From Beaufortia kweichowensis (taxonomy: Eukaryota > Chordata > Actinopteri > Cypriniformes > Gastromyzontidae), in NCBI GenBank assembly GCA_019155185.1, contig CM032802.1, forward strand, positions 11,632,501 through 11,696,500: a stretch of 64,000 nucleotides of DNA, given 5' to 3'. The position numbers and the translations under genes were made by a program. The notes beneath the pieces were generated by a model. The model was not told where the DNA came from and did not search any database. It saw only the letters and a program-made list of their open reading frames with translations. Positions 25,101 through 37,939 of this stretch are shown here, one piece after another; position 1 is the first letter of the stretch, and every line of letters starts with the position of its first letter.

Positions 25101-28100
25101 AGATGTGGTAGCGGGTGGCATATTTTTGCTGTGAAATGTGCAAATTTGATCAACACTTTTTTTACATTTCTAAACCACACTTTTAAATCAATCAGTCAGT
25201 CATCAACTTTGTTTGTCTGTCTTCGTGTGTGGGTATGTGCGCATTTGTACACGTTAACGTTTGCACATTCCTGTCCGAACTTAAAATGACACGAATCACT
25301 CAAGCTCAGCTGGCCTGTAAATGAACTCTAGCTTTCTCTCCCACAGCACTGGCCGTGCTCCGTGATGGATGCTCCTTTAAAGAAAGAGATTAATGAGAGG
25401 TAGGCGGCTTAGTGGACCATTTATCACAGTGAATATTATTTGGACGGCTGTGTAAGCCTGTAACCTGAGAGTTAGAGAGGCATAGACAGAGCACATGGTC
25501 TTAGATGTCCTCTCTATGATGGATAGCTTTGGTTTCTTTCTCTGTTTGTTACAATACACCAGCTGTCCATCGGGTGACCATTGCCGGATACGATTGGGAG
25601 TTCGGTATTGCACCCGATATGAACCCTTCTAGCATCCTCTGTAAACTCAATTCCTAGTTATCGGAAGCTTATTAGAGGGGGTAACTCGGGGACAAAGCCT
25701 TGCTTGCATGGAGGTGGGGGTGACAGTCTGGGGATTTTTTTGATGTTGGTTTTTGCCCCCAACTTCCCCCACCTTTTCCCTGCAGAGTAAAATTATGAGT
25801 GCCATCCATCTAACTGAGTTCTTTGATGCCGGGCCATCATCTCGGCAGCTGCTGGCTTAGATACACATAGAATTGTTGCCAATCACTCTTGGCAGCTGAG
25901 GCACATCAGACACACTGTTGTCAAGGGTGGTGGGGGAATCAAAGGCACTGAGAGTGATAATTAGAGAGATATCTACCCTGAAAGCTTGTCTTTGGTCGGT
26001 GGAATTCCAGTCAGCGAGAGACTGTTTGCCCTCCTGCATTTACTGTAAACGGTCAGTTTTATGTTTCTCCACCAGAGAAAGACAAACATTGTAAAGAGGA
26101 TAGAACACCCAGGACAACATTTTAAGCTTATGGTAAATGTTTTTTTAAGACTGGCCATTTAGATTTCAAAGCTTTGCATTTTGTACGCTTCATTTGCAGC
26201 AAAGAATAAGCTATTTTTGGCACAAGATAGTGCCCCCACTATCTCGACATGCCGTTTGAACGCTGGAGTTGTGCTTTATTTTGATCAAAGCCTTATGTGT
26301 TACATGTTAGCATGGCCTCAAGCAAGAACAAATCTCACAGTTATCCTCAATCTGTATCTCACTATGAGGTTCTTAGTGAATCATGTGAGCTTTGAAGATG
26401 ATAACTACAATATTTACAGAAAGAAATTCTTTGTTTAAATTCTTGTCATATGGGGTATAGCCGTAACAAGACCTTTATAAGGCAGTCAATGGAATAACAT
26501 ACAAGGCAGTTTATAGAGCCAGATTCACAAATATATGTCTTCTCTTAACTGGAGTCATATGTCTAACCTCTCTCCTGTCTTGTGTTAATTAATTATACAT
26601 GCACAATAAAGAAGCTTGTTATGTACGACTGCACATGATGCACAGATTTAAATGTGATCTGTGCGGATCCTGTCTGTAAGACGAAGGGGTTAATGACTGG
26701 TCATATGGAGACGGATAAAATAGTTACATAAATCAAACAAGGTGGGTGTCACTACCTTGTCTCCTGGCTTTTTGTTCTGCTAAAGCTCATTGCACACATC
26801 ACATTTTATTAGTTTAATAAATCACCTTGGCTGTCAATCAAGCCTTGGAGAATAATTGGTTATGGTAGTTGCCTCCTGAGATGGATTATAAATCTTTCAA
26901 GGTTAAAGATTGTGTTCAAATTTGGTGGGACTTTATATACAGTTTTTTTGAAACAGCGTTTATTGTTCTTCTTTGGAACCTTTCCACCCCCTTGCTTTTT
27001 ATAAGGGCAGACATGAATACATCATTTGCTGATGTTGTAAACTAGAGTAGAGTATAGATGAATCGGTTGGCATACTCTCATTTACCTTTAGGGTTTGGAG
27101 TCTGTGTTATCTGTATTTTATATTGCCTGGCTTAAAAATCCAAAAAGTTTTTCCTTTCTGAAAAAAGCAATTTGCAATTGTGGACCCTCAGTGTGTCACC
27201 ATAATTGTCTCTGGGATATGAGAGGGCAGGAAAATGATCATGTCATTGTAGTTACACCTGGTTCACCCTCTTTTCGGGCTGCTTTGGAGTTCATGCCAAA
27301 TCAGGCCATTCAAATGACATCTTTTGATCAAGGCTGTCGGGCACGATCAGAGGAGATTGGCAAGTAATGGATACCTAGTGACAATCCAAATCTACAGAGG
27401 GGATAAGACTGGCCTCCACCTGCCAGTTATCCTTTACAGCCCCCATCCTGCAGGCCGCCTGGCTGACAGCCAGTGAGAGGCTAAATGAGAGAAGCGCAGG
27501 CTTGTGAGATTGTGTATTATCATTTGAAATGAGAGCTATTTGTGCTTTAACACTCCTTGTCAAGACTGTGGTAGATCTTGTACAAGAAAGAGAGAGAAAG
27601 GAAGGGAGAACGTTAGTGGGCAAAGATGCACTTGAATCACACATACATCAGCCATGTTCAGATTTATTTTTTTCAAATCCAATGTCAGACATTTTCCTTT
27701 TGACATGAACAACATAATCACAACTCTACACACAAACAACAGAGAATAAAGTAGAACACAAAAGGAGGGGGGGGTTGGTTTGGCTTTCAAGAGGACATTT
27801 GTTCCACTTACGCAGTCAGAGTGACAGTGTCAAACTAGCAGGGGACATGCTGTCAGGAGACGGGATCGTCAGTCCCAGAGGATGGTGGTGGATGGGCTCT
27901 TTTAAGGGTGTGAGGGCAGCTGGCAGGGAGAAGGGCGACCGTGTCCCCTTGGATCTGTCATATGAAGGTGCTCAACCAGACACCTTTCTCACAACACGTC
28001 ACCTGTCCAAGGTGAACAGTCGTCAGGTGGGATTCAAAGTGACAGGTGGCTTATGCGCCGCCTTCTTATGTCATTCCACTTAACCTCTCAATCTATCTGT

Positions 28101-31100
28101 CTACTTTTTCCTTCTATTTTCCTTCTAGTTTGTCTCTTCGTATGTGCACAGGTGTGTTGAAATGTGGAGAGTTGTGCCAAATGGTTGCAGGTGCAACCTT
28201 GTAAATAGCCTGATTGCATCAAACTATCAAACAAAAACCCTTGGATTTTTACCTGACTAAACTTGTTTATTTTAGAAACCATCTAAGCTCAAATAATTGA
28301 TGGTTTCTGATGCCTTGTTATTTGGTCAGGGATGTATCAAAATATTATACACAAGGCTAAGTTCGATTGTTTTGCCTATATTTTGTACATCTTGCTGCTT
28401 ATGTGAGATTTATTTTTATCTTTCTCTTTTCTCTCTTCAGCTTATGATTCAGAAAATGTTATGGAGACCTCCCTACAGATTGATGACATCAGAGAAGATT
28501 GCTCAGCAACTAAAAAGAAACCAACTGACTTGGGAAAAGAATTAAAAAACCCAGTGGCTGAACAAGAGTCCTCTACAGCAGAGCTTTCAGGACATGATGT
28601 TGACAGTGATTCTCACATAAGTGAGTCTAGTGAACCTGCATCAGATGCTGAGGGCTCCTCAATTAAAAATAAGGAGGAGGCCACAAGAGACTTTCTAAAA
28701 GACAGTTCTGAAGACTCTGTATGTAGTTCAGACAGTCTAGAACAGATGAAGGCTATTTACAAAAGCTTCCTTAATAATCCTTACTGGTCCTATATGAGCT
28801 TGAATTCCTCTCAGCTGTATTCAGATGAACAGCCTGCAAACAGCAGTGGTAGTAGCAGCAGCAGTAGCAGTCCTGGGCGCAATAGCTTCGACTGGCATCA
28901 GTCTGCTGTTGCAAAGACACTCCAACAGGTGTCTCAGAAACAACCTATTGCACTTGAACAAAGTCTTTTTTCCACTGTCCAGCTCTACCGCCAAAGCACC
29001 AAACTCTATGGATCCATCTTTACTGGTGCTAGCAAATTCCACTGCAAAAGCTGTAGTGCAGCATATGACACACTGCTCGAACTGACAGTTCATATGAACG
29101 AAACGGACCACTACCGTGATGACAACAATGAACGTTCCAGCAAAGGTGCCAAGTCCTGGTCCAAGCCACGCAAGCGCTCTCTTTTGGAGTTGGAGGGAAA
29201 GGAAGATGCCCAGAAAGTTCTACGTTGTATGTACTGTGGGCATTCTTTTGAATCGTTGCAGGATCTTAGCGTTCACATGATAAAGACCAAGCACTATCAG
29301 AAAGTACCTTTGAAAGAGCCAAGAACAGCAATCGCTGCTAAAGTTGTATCTTCCTTAAGAAAAAGGGTCCCGGTGGACTTGGATATTGGAAAGTCTTTGC
29401 ACACCACAGAGCAATGCAGTCCCAGGAGAGGTCAGGCTGGTGATAGCCCTTTTCAGATGTATTATGAACATTCGTTCATCAACAAAGATGACTCAAAAGA
29501 TCAGAAGAGCACTAGCCATGGTGTACAATCCAAGTCTCAGAACATAAAATGTGTGAAAAGTGGATTTTCACATGACTCTTTGCAGCAGTTGAGTGATCAC
29601 ATGATGTTGACCGGTCACATTGTAAGAGACTCTCCATCATCAGCAAAGACAGACAAGCCCCTACCAAAACAAACAGCCTTGCCTCCTAATCCCAAAAGTA
29701 AGTGTGAGAAGACTCATTCAGGTACACATAGTTGCTCAGCTACAGGAATTATAGAGTCTTTGCCATCTCCAACAGACAGGGTCAGCAAGACTAAGACACA
29801 GGAAATAAAATCTCAAAAAGACAGTGATTGCAAGGTATCTTCAAATGTAAATGATTCTAAGGAGAGATTTGGCATATCTTCAAAATGTGATTACCTTACT
29901 GAGGAAGATCTTAAAGGGAGTCCCAAAATGGAGTTTGATATTCTCAAATCACTGGAGAATACAGTAACATCAGCTATTAACAAAGCACAAAGGGGTGCTC
30001 CTAGTTGGGGGGGCTACCAAAGCATTCACGCAGCTTATCAGTTACAAAACCACTTAAAATCTGCTACTCACAACTCGGGCTCTATGTCATCTTTACAACA
30101 ATCAGCCAGTGGTCAGGACATCCAATCCTTAGACAAAAGTCCACTGATTCCTCCAAGTACCCCACCAAGTGCTCTCTCAACCACACTTCATGCACTGGAA
30201 AAGAGAATAACAGAAAAAGTTGCTGAAGTGGAGGAACAATTTAAAGACATGAATGGTCAGGAATCCCCACATTGGCAGCTTCTCACAATCCCTGCTTCTA
30301 ATGTTAAAGGGAAAAAACAAGCATCAAGGTGTCCAAGTATTGAGAAAATAGTTGCATGTGTCACTGAGGGTAACACAGATGGGAAAGCTATTCAGAAGCA
30401 CATGGAAGACTTCAGAAATTCTCCCACCTCTGCCTCAGATCATTATGATGATTCTGCTCTGGTATCTGTCCACTCTGAGCCAAAACAACCTTCTGTTAGT
30501 CCTCTAAGTGCCCTTCAATCTGTTATGAACCTTCATCTGGGTAAAGCTGCCAAACCAGTGAGGCCTGTCCAGGACCCTATGAGTTTGCTTCTCAGGATGA
30601 GCAACAGCATGGCAGAAAGGGCTTCGCTTGCTGGTCCATCTGGACACTCAACAAAACAAAGCCAGTTACATTCGTACTGCCATGATATTCACAAAGACCA
30701 ACCAATAGACCTGTCCAAAGGCAAAAGTGAACAATGTCTCAGAGCTGCTTCTTTACCAGGCAAAGGATTGAGTTCCTCCATGCCTGGTCCATCTGCGAGC
30801 GAAACCAGTCCTTTACATGAAAACGCCCTCTCTGACATATCAGACATGCTGCGTAATCTGTCAGACTCTTGTGTTTCGAAGCCCCCAGCACTTTTATGTA
30901 GGACAGAGCAGTCAGAAATCGAGGGTTCACATACTTCAGATGAGGCTGAGGATATGACCATGGTGCACAAACGTAAAGGTAGACAGTCACACTGGAAGCC
31001 CCAGCATTTGCTGATTTTGCAGGCTCATTTCACTTCATGCCTCAGGCAGACAGCTGATGGAAAGTATGTGATATCAGACTTGAGTTCCCAGGAAAGGATG

Positions 31101-31421
31101 GTCATATCTCATATAACAGGTCTTTCTATGACAACCATCAGCCACTGGCTAGCCAATGTGAAATATCAGCTGAGACGATCAGGAAGAACAAAGTTTATAA
31201 AGAACATTGACTCTGGCCACCCGGTTTTCTTCTGCAGTGAATGTGCCACACAGTTTCAAGCTCGCTCCACGTACACCTGTCACCTTGAGTCACACCTTGG
31301 GTTTAAAATGAAAGACTTGGCCAAACTTACTTCTAAGGACCTCAGCAGGAAGATTACAAAGTATTCAAAAAGCCCTTCCGTTGTTTCACCTGCTAGAGGA
31401 AATAAGCCACAGCCAGTGTAA
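22160..31421 (+). CDS. tshz3: Teashirt zinc-finger homeobox protein 3-like
   Basis: Two coding exons, 22160-22199 and 28441-31421, joined in phase; 1006 residues. Exon 1 gives the family N-terminus MPRRKQQAPKRAA. Tshz proteins are nuclear transcriptional repressors in development. Visible parts: acidic Ser-rich region; C2H2 finger 1 (Cys215/218), finger 2 (Cys276, QKVLRCMYCGHSFESLQDLS), finger 3 (from Cys384), a CtBP-type PIDLS motif (768-772), an atypical homeodomain (about 858-930, GLSMTTISHWLANVKYQLRR) and finger 4 (from Cys945). STVQLYRQSTKLYGSIFTGA and ALSDISDMLRNL favour TSHZ3 over TSHZ1/2, and the neighbour uri1 agrees with human 19q12. Odd points: finger 3 has CVKS instead of CxxC, and the C-terminal fifth finger of other vertebrate TSHZ proteins is absent. 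Which duplicate (a or b) this is cannot be told. Confidence 0.93.
22242..22492 (-). repeat. Palindromic MITE, family A, copy 2
   Basis: Reverse-complement match to 1021-1232. Shared pieces include 'tttgatgctt', 'aaaatataac', 'gactttagcct' and the gtgac(c)c termini. It lies just inside intron 1 of tshz3. Confidence 0.75.
26831..26840 (-). promoter_or_regulatory. Candidate PBX-MEIS composite site in tshz3 intron 1
   Basis: CTGTCAATCA, the reverse complement of the PBX-MEIS/PREP decamer TGATTGACAG. It lies in a non-repetitive stretch next to AT-rich homeodomain-type motifs (AATAATTGG). It is a sequence match only. Confidence 0.4.
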
Positions 31422-32124
31422 AGTGCGACACTTTAAATCATACTTCAGATAAACATACAAAAGAGTATACTTGGCACTGTATGTCAGGATATGTCAACCA
31501 AAAATATAATCATAATCCAAGGATTCATACATAATTACTTTAATGTAGATCTTTGACCATGTATATAGGCTAAGCTTTGTGATGTTTTCATGGTAATTTA
31601 ACTTTACCAGTCTTTTTAAAGTTAAGGTTTACTACATAGATCCTCAGTATAAAAATCTCTGTATGTAATATGTAAGCATATGTCTTAAAAGGATAACATT
31701 CTTGAATGTTCATGATGAGCTGGTGTTTGGGGACATTTCTATTGTGATTCTAAAAAAATGTACATTTGTACATAGATAAAATGTAATGTAATAATTTTTT
31801 GTTTTTTTGCCTTAATACTCAGTTTGTGCTTATGAAATTGGATTTATTTATACACACAAACTGTATAGTAAGTGTTATATAAAAGGCTTAAAAGTTACAG
31901 GTTTGTTTTTTTTAAACAAAGACTTTTTTAAGTGGTTTGTATCATTGTTGTTCATTTTCATTCTTGTAAGATTTGTTCTTCAAACTGTTCAATTAGACAT
32001 GTTTGACAGCTTTACACATTTTTTTGTGGAATGTTAATATATTGAATGAGGAAGCATGTCATCTATAATGTAGAAAAAAGTAAATATGTTCTAATAGTAA
32101 TCTTTTTTATAGAAAATAACTAAG

Positions 32125-32130
32125 AATAAA
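32125..32130 (+). terminator. tshz3 polyadenylation signal
   Basis: AATAAA about 700 bases after the stop codon, followed by a GT-rich segment ('gggtgaggttgtattttctg') at about 32155. Another AATAAA lies near 32254. Confidence 0.65.
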
Positions 32131-33782
32131 GACAGCGTCTCAAGTCCGTACATCGGGTGAGGTTGTATTTTCTGTCTTTAGTGTTGGCTTGCACATTTAC
32201 ATTATTGTAGTTCACGTAACATCAGTTGTGCCCTTATAACAATTAGTCTTCAAATAAATAGTCGAAAAAATACCCAGCTTTTCCCTAAAGTCCGTTTTTG
32301 TCTGACCAGTGAGAGGTGGATCAATGTTTTAAATTGTAAATCTCATTATTGTGATGCAGTTATACTGAAGCAGACTCTTACCATGCCAAACAAGCCCAAA
32401 CATCTAGTCTTGGTCAAAAATGTGATTTGAAGAATGAAATGTACATTGTTGCGCCTCTTCTTTGTTCCTTTAGTAAAGTCACGCCTCAGTGGTTATAAAA
32501 TGAGAGAAGTGCTTCCTGTCAGAGTCCCATCAGCCTATGTCATCGCTCTAATGAATATTGTCTAAATTGCTTTGTATATCTGAACAGTTTGGATGTCAAT
32601 CTAATTTGAGCGCATGCACTGATGAGAAGAGGCCCAGACTAATGAGAAGAAAGCCACGTTTGACAGTGCAATAAGCTTCAACCTGATCAGACAAGTTTGA
32701 ACAGGAATTCTGACATGTATGCCAATCGAAAAATAGTCGATGTGAAAACAGTTGATTGAATTTGACATGAAATGCTATAACATCATTATAATTTATTGAC
32801 GTGTCTGATACGTTTATTGTTAAAAAATAAAATGTGACCAAGTAAAAGCATGCAACTTAATATTGTTCCTGTAAAACATTTTATAGATGAAGTAATTAAA
32901 ATTGATTACAAAGATAGTACAATCTTTTTCCCATCATAGCCTCTTGAAAGTCATGTTCACTCACTACTTGAGTGTCAGTTCATATTGTGAGCAGACTTGA
33001 GTTGACGTGACAGTTTACGACAGCTTCAGAGTTCTCGTGGGACAGAAACAAGGCAGCTGCCCACAGAGTCCACACGGACTGAATTTTGCTCAGCACCAGG
33101 GCCTGGTTGAGGTCAATAAACTCTAAAAAATGATCAAATATTCTCTGATAAAAAAAATCTTCAAATGTGATTTGGAATATTAAAGGTATTACTAAGGTGT
33201 GATGGAAGACTATGAGTTGCTAAAATAAGCAGCATGAAGCATTATAAAAAGCTACTTACAGTTGTTTCAAGTCCAAAACATTTAACAGCTGGACAGGGAA
33301 TATTCTGTGCAGCTGAATTGCTATTCACTAGCATTTCCCCAGACAGCTGTCAAAAACATTTTGGCATGATATCTGACAGATTTGCAAAAGACTCTCGTTT
33401 CAGGGCATTACACCATACATTGTTAATTTAATGCATGATGACACGACCAATTATAGTGAGCTACATGCTCAAATAGCATGTCAAAAACTGTGTATCAATC
33501 CGTTTGATCTCGTTTTCCAACACCTTAAGTGATACCTTAAAGCAATGTTTTAGACTGGGAGAGAAATGCTGACCAAGTCAAAACCTTGAGAGGAACACTT
33601 TGGCTGACACCGCTATATTTTAATTTTAAAACTGTTGATCTGTTTGTGTATTTCATTTCATTTATGTTTAGGTTATGTTTATGTAAAATGTTACCTCTTG
33701 AAAAATATTTTTTCATCTTCAAAAATAATATTTGTTTCATCTTTAAAAAAAATCATAATTTTTTTTTCTTTATAAGAGAAAA

Positions 33783-33941
33783 ATTCGTACTGATATAGTG
33801 ATCAAGATTGGCACCACATGTTAATTGTTAGTCTGTTAGCTAGCAAACAAAAAATATCTTTGTGTGGACTTTTTTGCTTGCTAGCTAACAATTAGCATGG
33901 AGTGCCAACCTTGACCACTAGGTGTCACTATCAGTACGAAT
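33783..33941. repeat. Long inverted repeat (palindrome)
   Basis: Left arm 33783-33845 ('attcgtactgat...caagattggcacca', 'ttaattgttag...gctagcaa') is repeated in reverse at 33875-33941. The central spacer is about 30 bases. Mismatches and a small indel show that it is not recent. The arms are AT-rich with a GCTAGC core. Confidence 0.85.
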
Positions 33942-34520
33942 AAAATCTTGTGCCTATGCCTTCTCTATTCATAGAATTTCTCTGCTTATTTATTTGAATT
34001 TGTTTGAAATGAGTTTGAAATAGTTCAAAAGTGTATTCTTTACATTTCAGCTGTGTACAGAACAGGACTTACAATTCTGAATGATCAGAATTGCAGGAGT
34101 ATTCATAACCTTCTCACAGTTGTGAACAGGAAACATGAATTCCACAACTCATTTGCATATTTCATATTTTTAAAAGTAATAACAACAACAACAGCAAAAA
34201 ACTCATTATGTTCGGGAAAACTAAACTGCTGCAGACACATATTCACATATACACGAATTCAAATTTGTTTATATGTATTTTTATTATGCATGATCAACAT
34301 TTTCCTACAGAAAAACAAAGAACGCTTAACATGGAAAACACTGTAAAAATTAAGAGCAAATAGGCATACACCATATTAAAAATGCATGTTAACAAGACCT
34401 ACAAGTAAAAACTAAAAAATAAGTGTAAAACATGATCACAAATTCCATATAAACATTAAGTAATTTCAACAAAATTATGATTTATTAAACGATATAAAGA
34501 GGAAACAAGATTTCATTTAT

Positions 34521-34586
34521 ACTGCTAGTGACAACTGGTGGTCAAGATTGGCACTACATGTTAATTGTTAGCCTGTTAGCTAGCAA
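34521..34586 (+). repeat. Third, solitary arm of the 33.8-kb palindrome
   Basis: 'actgctagtgacaactggtg', then 'gtcaagattggcactacatg' and 'ttaattgttagcctgttagc' match the left arm of 33783-33941. The single arm followed by A-rich sequence suggests a rearranged copy. Confidence 0.8.
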
Positions 34587-36279
34587 GAAAAAAACATTTC
34601 TTTGAAATATTACTTTGAAAAAGAAAAAAAAATTGACAAGGGGAAGAAAAACAAAATTGATAATTTTTTTTTTTTTAAAGTTTTGAAAATGAATTTTGTT
34701 TTGAAGAGTGGTTTTTTTAAAGATGAGAAAAAATATCTTATTTGAAGAGAAAAAAATGTTTAAGGGAAAAAAAAATGTAAAGAGGAAAAAGAGAAGAAAA
34801 TTTTACATAGGATCAGATTTCACAACAGTTTACAACAGTTAATTTACAACATTAAACTGTAATATATGGGTAGTTGAGTTAATAAATATGTGATTGTCCT
34901 ATGCAAAATGTAGAAAAATACCTAAAAAATGTACAAATAGCATAAGAGATTTATTGCTGGAGTTATAAATAGGATGAGAAAGATGTTGCCTAATTGTTAG
35001 TTTTTGTCATGCTATAGGACATACATTTGTATATACTATATACAACCCACTTTTTGAATTAAATGTTCACTCATAAAGTTATATCCCCAAAATATAAGCA
35101 TTTTCTCAAATGGCCTGAGACTTTTGGACTGTATTTTTATTTACCTGTCAAAACAACAAATTTTTTGTCTGTATATCTAATTTTACTTCAGATGACCTCA
35201 TTTTGAGTCGACATCCCAGACGTGTCAAAATTTCAGAACGGAAACTGAACATTGTAGCATGCCGTCTCTCTCTACGCCACAGTTGTCTGACATGGTGGCG
35301 TGACTTCCGACACTGTGCATTCAGAATGATTTGACAAGGCATTCGCTCATGTTCTGTCAAAGCACATTGGAAATGTGGTAACAGTCTCTTCTCTGTCTGT
35401 CGTACCTCTCTGCACATATCTATAGGTGCCGTTTAGACGTGACATCCTAGAAACGCATAAACTGAGCTATTCATGCAACCTCCTGGGCCGTTCTAGCCAT
35501 CCGGAGATAGCATGGGACGCGATTCGGTGTGACACTCCTGGTTGGAGCTGCCAAACTGCCACTTCCTGTCCTCCTTATTCACACATCAAGGGAGTTGAAA
35601 AACAGTGTTTTGAAAATCACAGATCAGACATCTGTCTGCTTGTCTGGCCTTTCCCTTTGACTGTCATGATCGTGTTGGACCACCTCTCATTCAACGTCAG
35701 TGCCAGCTCTGATCTGCAGTACAGAAGAATATATTAAATGTATATATTAAAAAAAAATACTTTTAATTTTTTTAGGTTATTATTAAGACAGGATTAGTTT
35801 CAAGGGTTCAAAAAGAAATATTTCACATGAAAATTAAATGTCTGTCATTAACCTAATAACTGTCACAGCAGAAATTGAAAATGCATACAATTAAATAAAT
35901 GCATTTTAGGTATTTTTATGTTTTTACAGTAACTAACATTTTTTTTGTTGGTTTACTGTTATGAAAATTGTCTTCCATCAATATATAGTTTGTCATGGTT
36001 AGATTAAAATTCAACTATGAAATATTAAAGTGAATAGGGAAATAACGTAGGTGACAGTTAATTACTTACTTTTTGATGTTCCAATTCTGTATGACATAAA
36101 TTTTCTATGGGACATTAACTCCATTAACATATAGCCATATAATTTTACTTTTTATTTTGTTTAGACAGCACACAAACACTGATGTTACATACCTTCAACA
36201 TGTCTTCTCAGCACAGACGAATGACAGCTGGGGATGTGATAACATGTTGGTGAACATACACACGTACATCTTCACATAC

Positions 36280-36446
36280 AGACATCAAAGAGGTGCAGAA
36301 TCTTGTCAAAGCTGTGAACATCATCCTGTGCGTTTGGCAGGGCGAGTCCTTCCTTCATGTTAAAATGGCCCAATAATAACACGAGCTGTGAGACTGTGGT
36401 GTCAACCCTGTCCATCAGCTTCCTTTCAAGATATGTTGTGTTGCAC
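36280..36446 (-). other. Orphan exon-like ORF with splice sites
   Basis: On the minus strand a good acceptor (CTTTTTTAG) at 36447 opens a 167-nt reading frame that ends at a donor (T|GTATGTGAAG) at 36279. The peptide starts CNTTYLERKLMDRVDTTVSQ and contains LVLLLGHFNMKEGLALP and a HSFDKILHLFDV end. It is non-repetitive and has a protein-like composition. A donor-like AAG|GTATGT lies further on at about 36186. I do not recognise the family, and no convincing partner exons were found. It may be an exon of an unrecognised gene, a relic, or chance. Confidence 0.3.
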
Positions 36447-37429
36447 CTAAAAAAGACTTCATATACATTTAGAAATTGCAATGCTGGTTATTTAACATTA
36501 TACATACAATGCAAATACTTCTGATTTGACAGTATTTGTTTGTAGAATAATTAAATACTTAAGAGCATTCAGGATAAAATGTAGGTGTATAATATATATG
36601 TGAAATATGTATGAAATGTACCTGGCTGAGAAGGGTGATTTTCAATATAGCATGTTTTGAAAGAACAATATGATTTATAACGCTTTTAACATTTTGTATA
36701 ATGTAATGTAATGCATTGGATTACCTGTTTCAAAGACACATTCTTAAAAACGAACAATTACTTAATACTAGTATAATGATATAAATATTTTCTCGATAAT
36801 ATTTCTGTATATTAAAAGAATTACATGTAAATCTGTAAATACGTTTTACATAATTTTCTCTTTGGTACTTTACTGGCCAACATGTTATGATTCAAGCGAA
36901 TTTATTTTAAAATATAAACACACAAACACAGGCACCGAACGCAACATGCTTGACTCTGCCAATGTGATCTGACTTGACCCTGTGACAGGTGTACTTGTCA
37001 AGGACGAGCCTGTCTCTTCCGATTGCACTTCATGTAAATGCACAAGAGACAAGATTTTCCTTTCACTGGAATTTCTTGGCAGAAATAAAAAAGTAAAAAA
37101 AAGTGACAGTGAAAATGAAAACTTTTTGGATGGTTGTGGTATTATCCAACAAATAATGATTTAGAATCTACTGCGGAGGAACCATGAAATGCAGACATCA
37201 TTAACATTGACTTGAACTATTGCAAACCCCATTGTGACACTGTTAGATTAATGTGAGTTGGCAGACATCAGCGTCAGCTTTAATCTGAAGCTGATGATAG
37301 GCTTTGAAATATGGCGAAGATATTGTAAACTCTTTAAAATGATTTCAGAGTTATAAAAGCTTCCTCCCCATTACTGACCCAATCATGAGATTCAAAATGA
37401 CTAGTTTGCACAAATAATTACTTAATCAA

Positions 37430-37640
37430 AGTCAAAGTGGAGTTTATTGTCATTTCAGCCATATACAAGTACATAGTGAAACGAAACAACATTTCTCCAG
37501 GACCAAGGTGCTACAGTACAAAAAACCCAATATACATAAAGTGCACAAAGTGCAAACAGACAGCACAAGACAGTAACGCAGACACAATACACATTCAGTG
37601 CAAAAAACTATATACATAAAGTGCACGTCAGTAAATCCAC
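37430..37640 (+). repeat. Dispersed fish repeat fragment
   Basis: The segment 'agtggagtttattgtcattt' followed by 'cagccatatacaagtacata', 'gtgaaacgaaacaacatttc' and 'aggaccaaggtgctac' is a wording I associate with a widely dispersed fish repeat. It is followed by degenerate 'aaagtgca' repeats. The family was not verified. Confidence 0.5.
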
Positions 37641-37939
37641 ATAGAAAAGTTTGTGTGAATTTTTGATTGAATTTTACTTTTGCTGTAAATTTGCATGCAC
37701 TATGTATAACAAAATGTAGAAAAGAACATGGCCTTTGAGTTAAGCCTAAAATTCTGAACACAGTATTTTATTCCAAGGAAATAAGGAGAAAATTAAAAAA
37801 AGCAAAAATAAATTTCTTAATTGACTGCTATAGAGTTTTCATTACTTAAACCATGTTCCTGTTGGAAGCTGAGGCGTCTGTCTATGCAAAGTTAGCCCCC
37901 ATCCCACCACCACTGTCTCTCACATCATCATTCACAAGA

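Larger units (their letters stand above)
22200..28440 (+). other. tshz3 intron 1 (6.2 kb)
   Basis: GT-AG intron splitting codon 14. It begins with a MITE (22242-22492) only 43 bases from the donor. Most of the rest is complex single-copy sequence without ORFs, as expected for regulatory DNA of a developmental gene. Stretches that look the least degenerate are about 23430-23640, 23830-24140, 26800-26930 (with a perfect PBX-MEIS decamer at 26831-26840) and 27210-27480. This is an impression, not a conservation test. Confidence 0.7.

Noticed and set aside
27095..27367. 90-codon plus-strand ORF in tshz3 intron 1
   Set aside because: No splice sites in phase with either exon, no recognisable domain, and the sequence around it looks like non-coding intron.
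28821..29111. ORFs antisense to the tshz3 large exon
   Set aside because: Shadows of the poly-Ser coding segment; the sense frame is a clear TSHZ protein.
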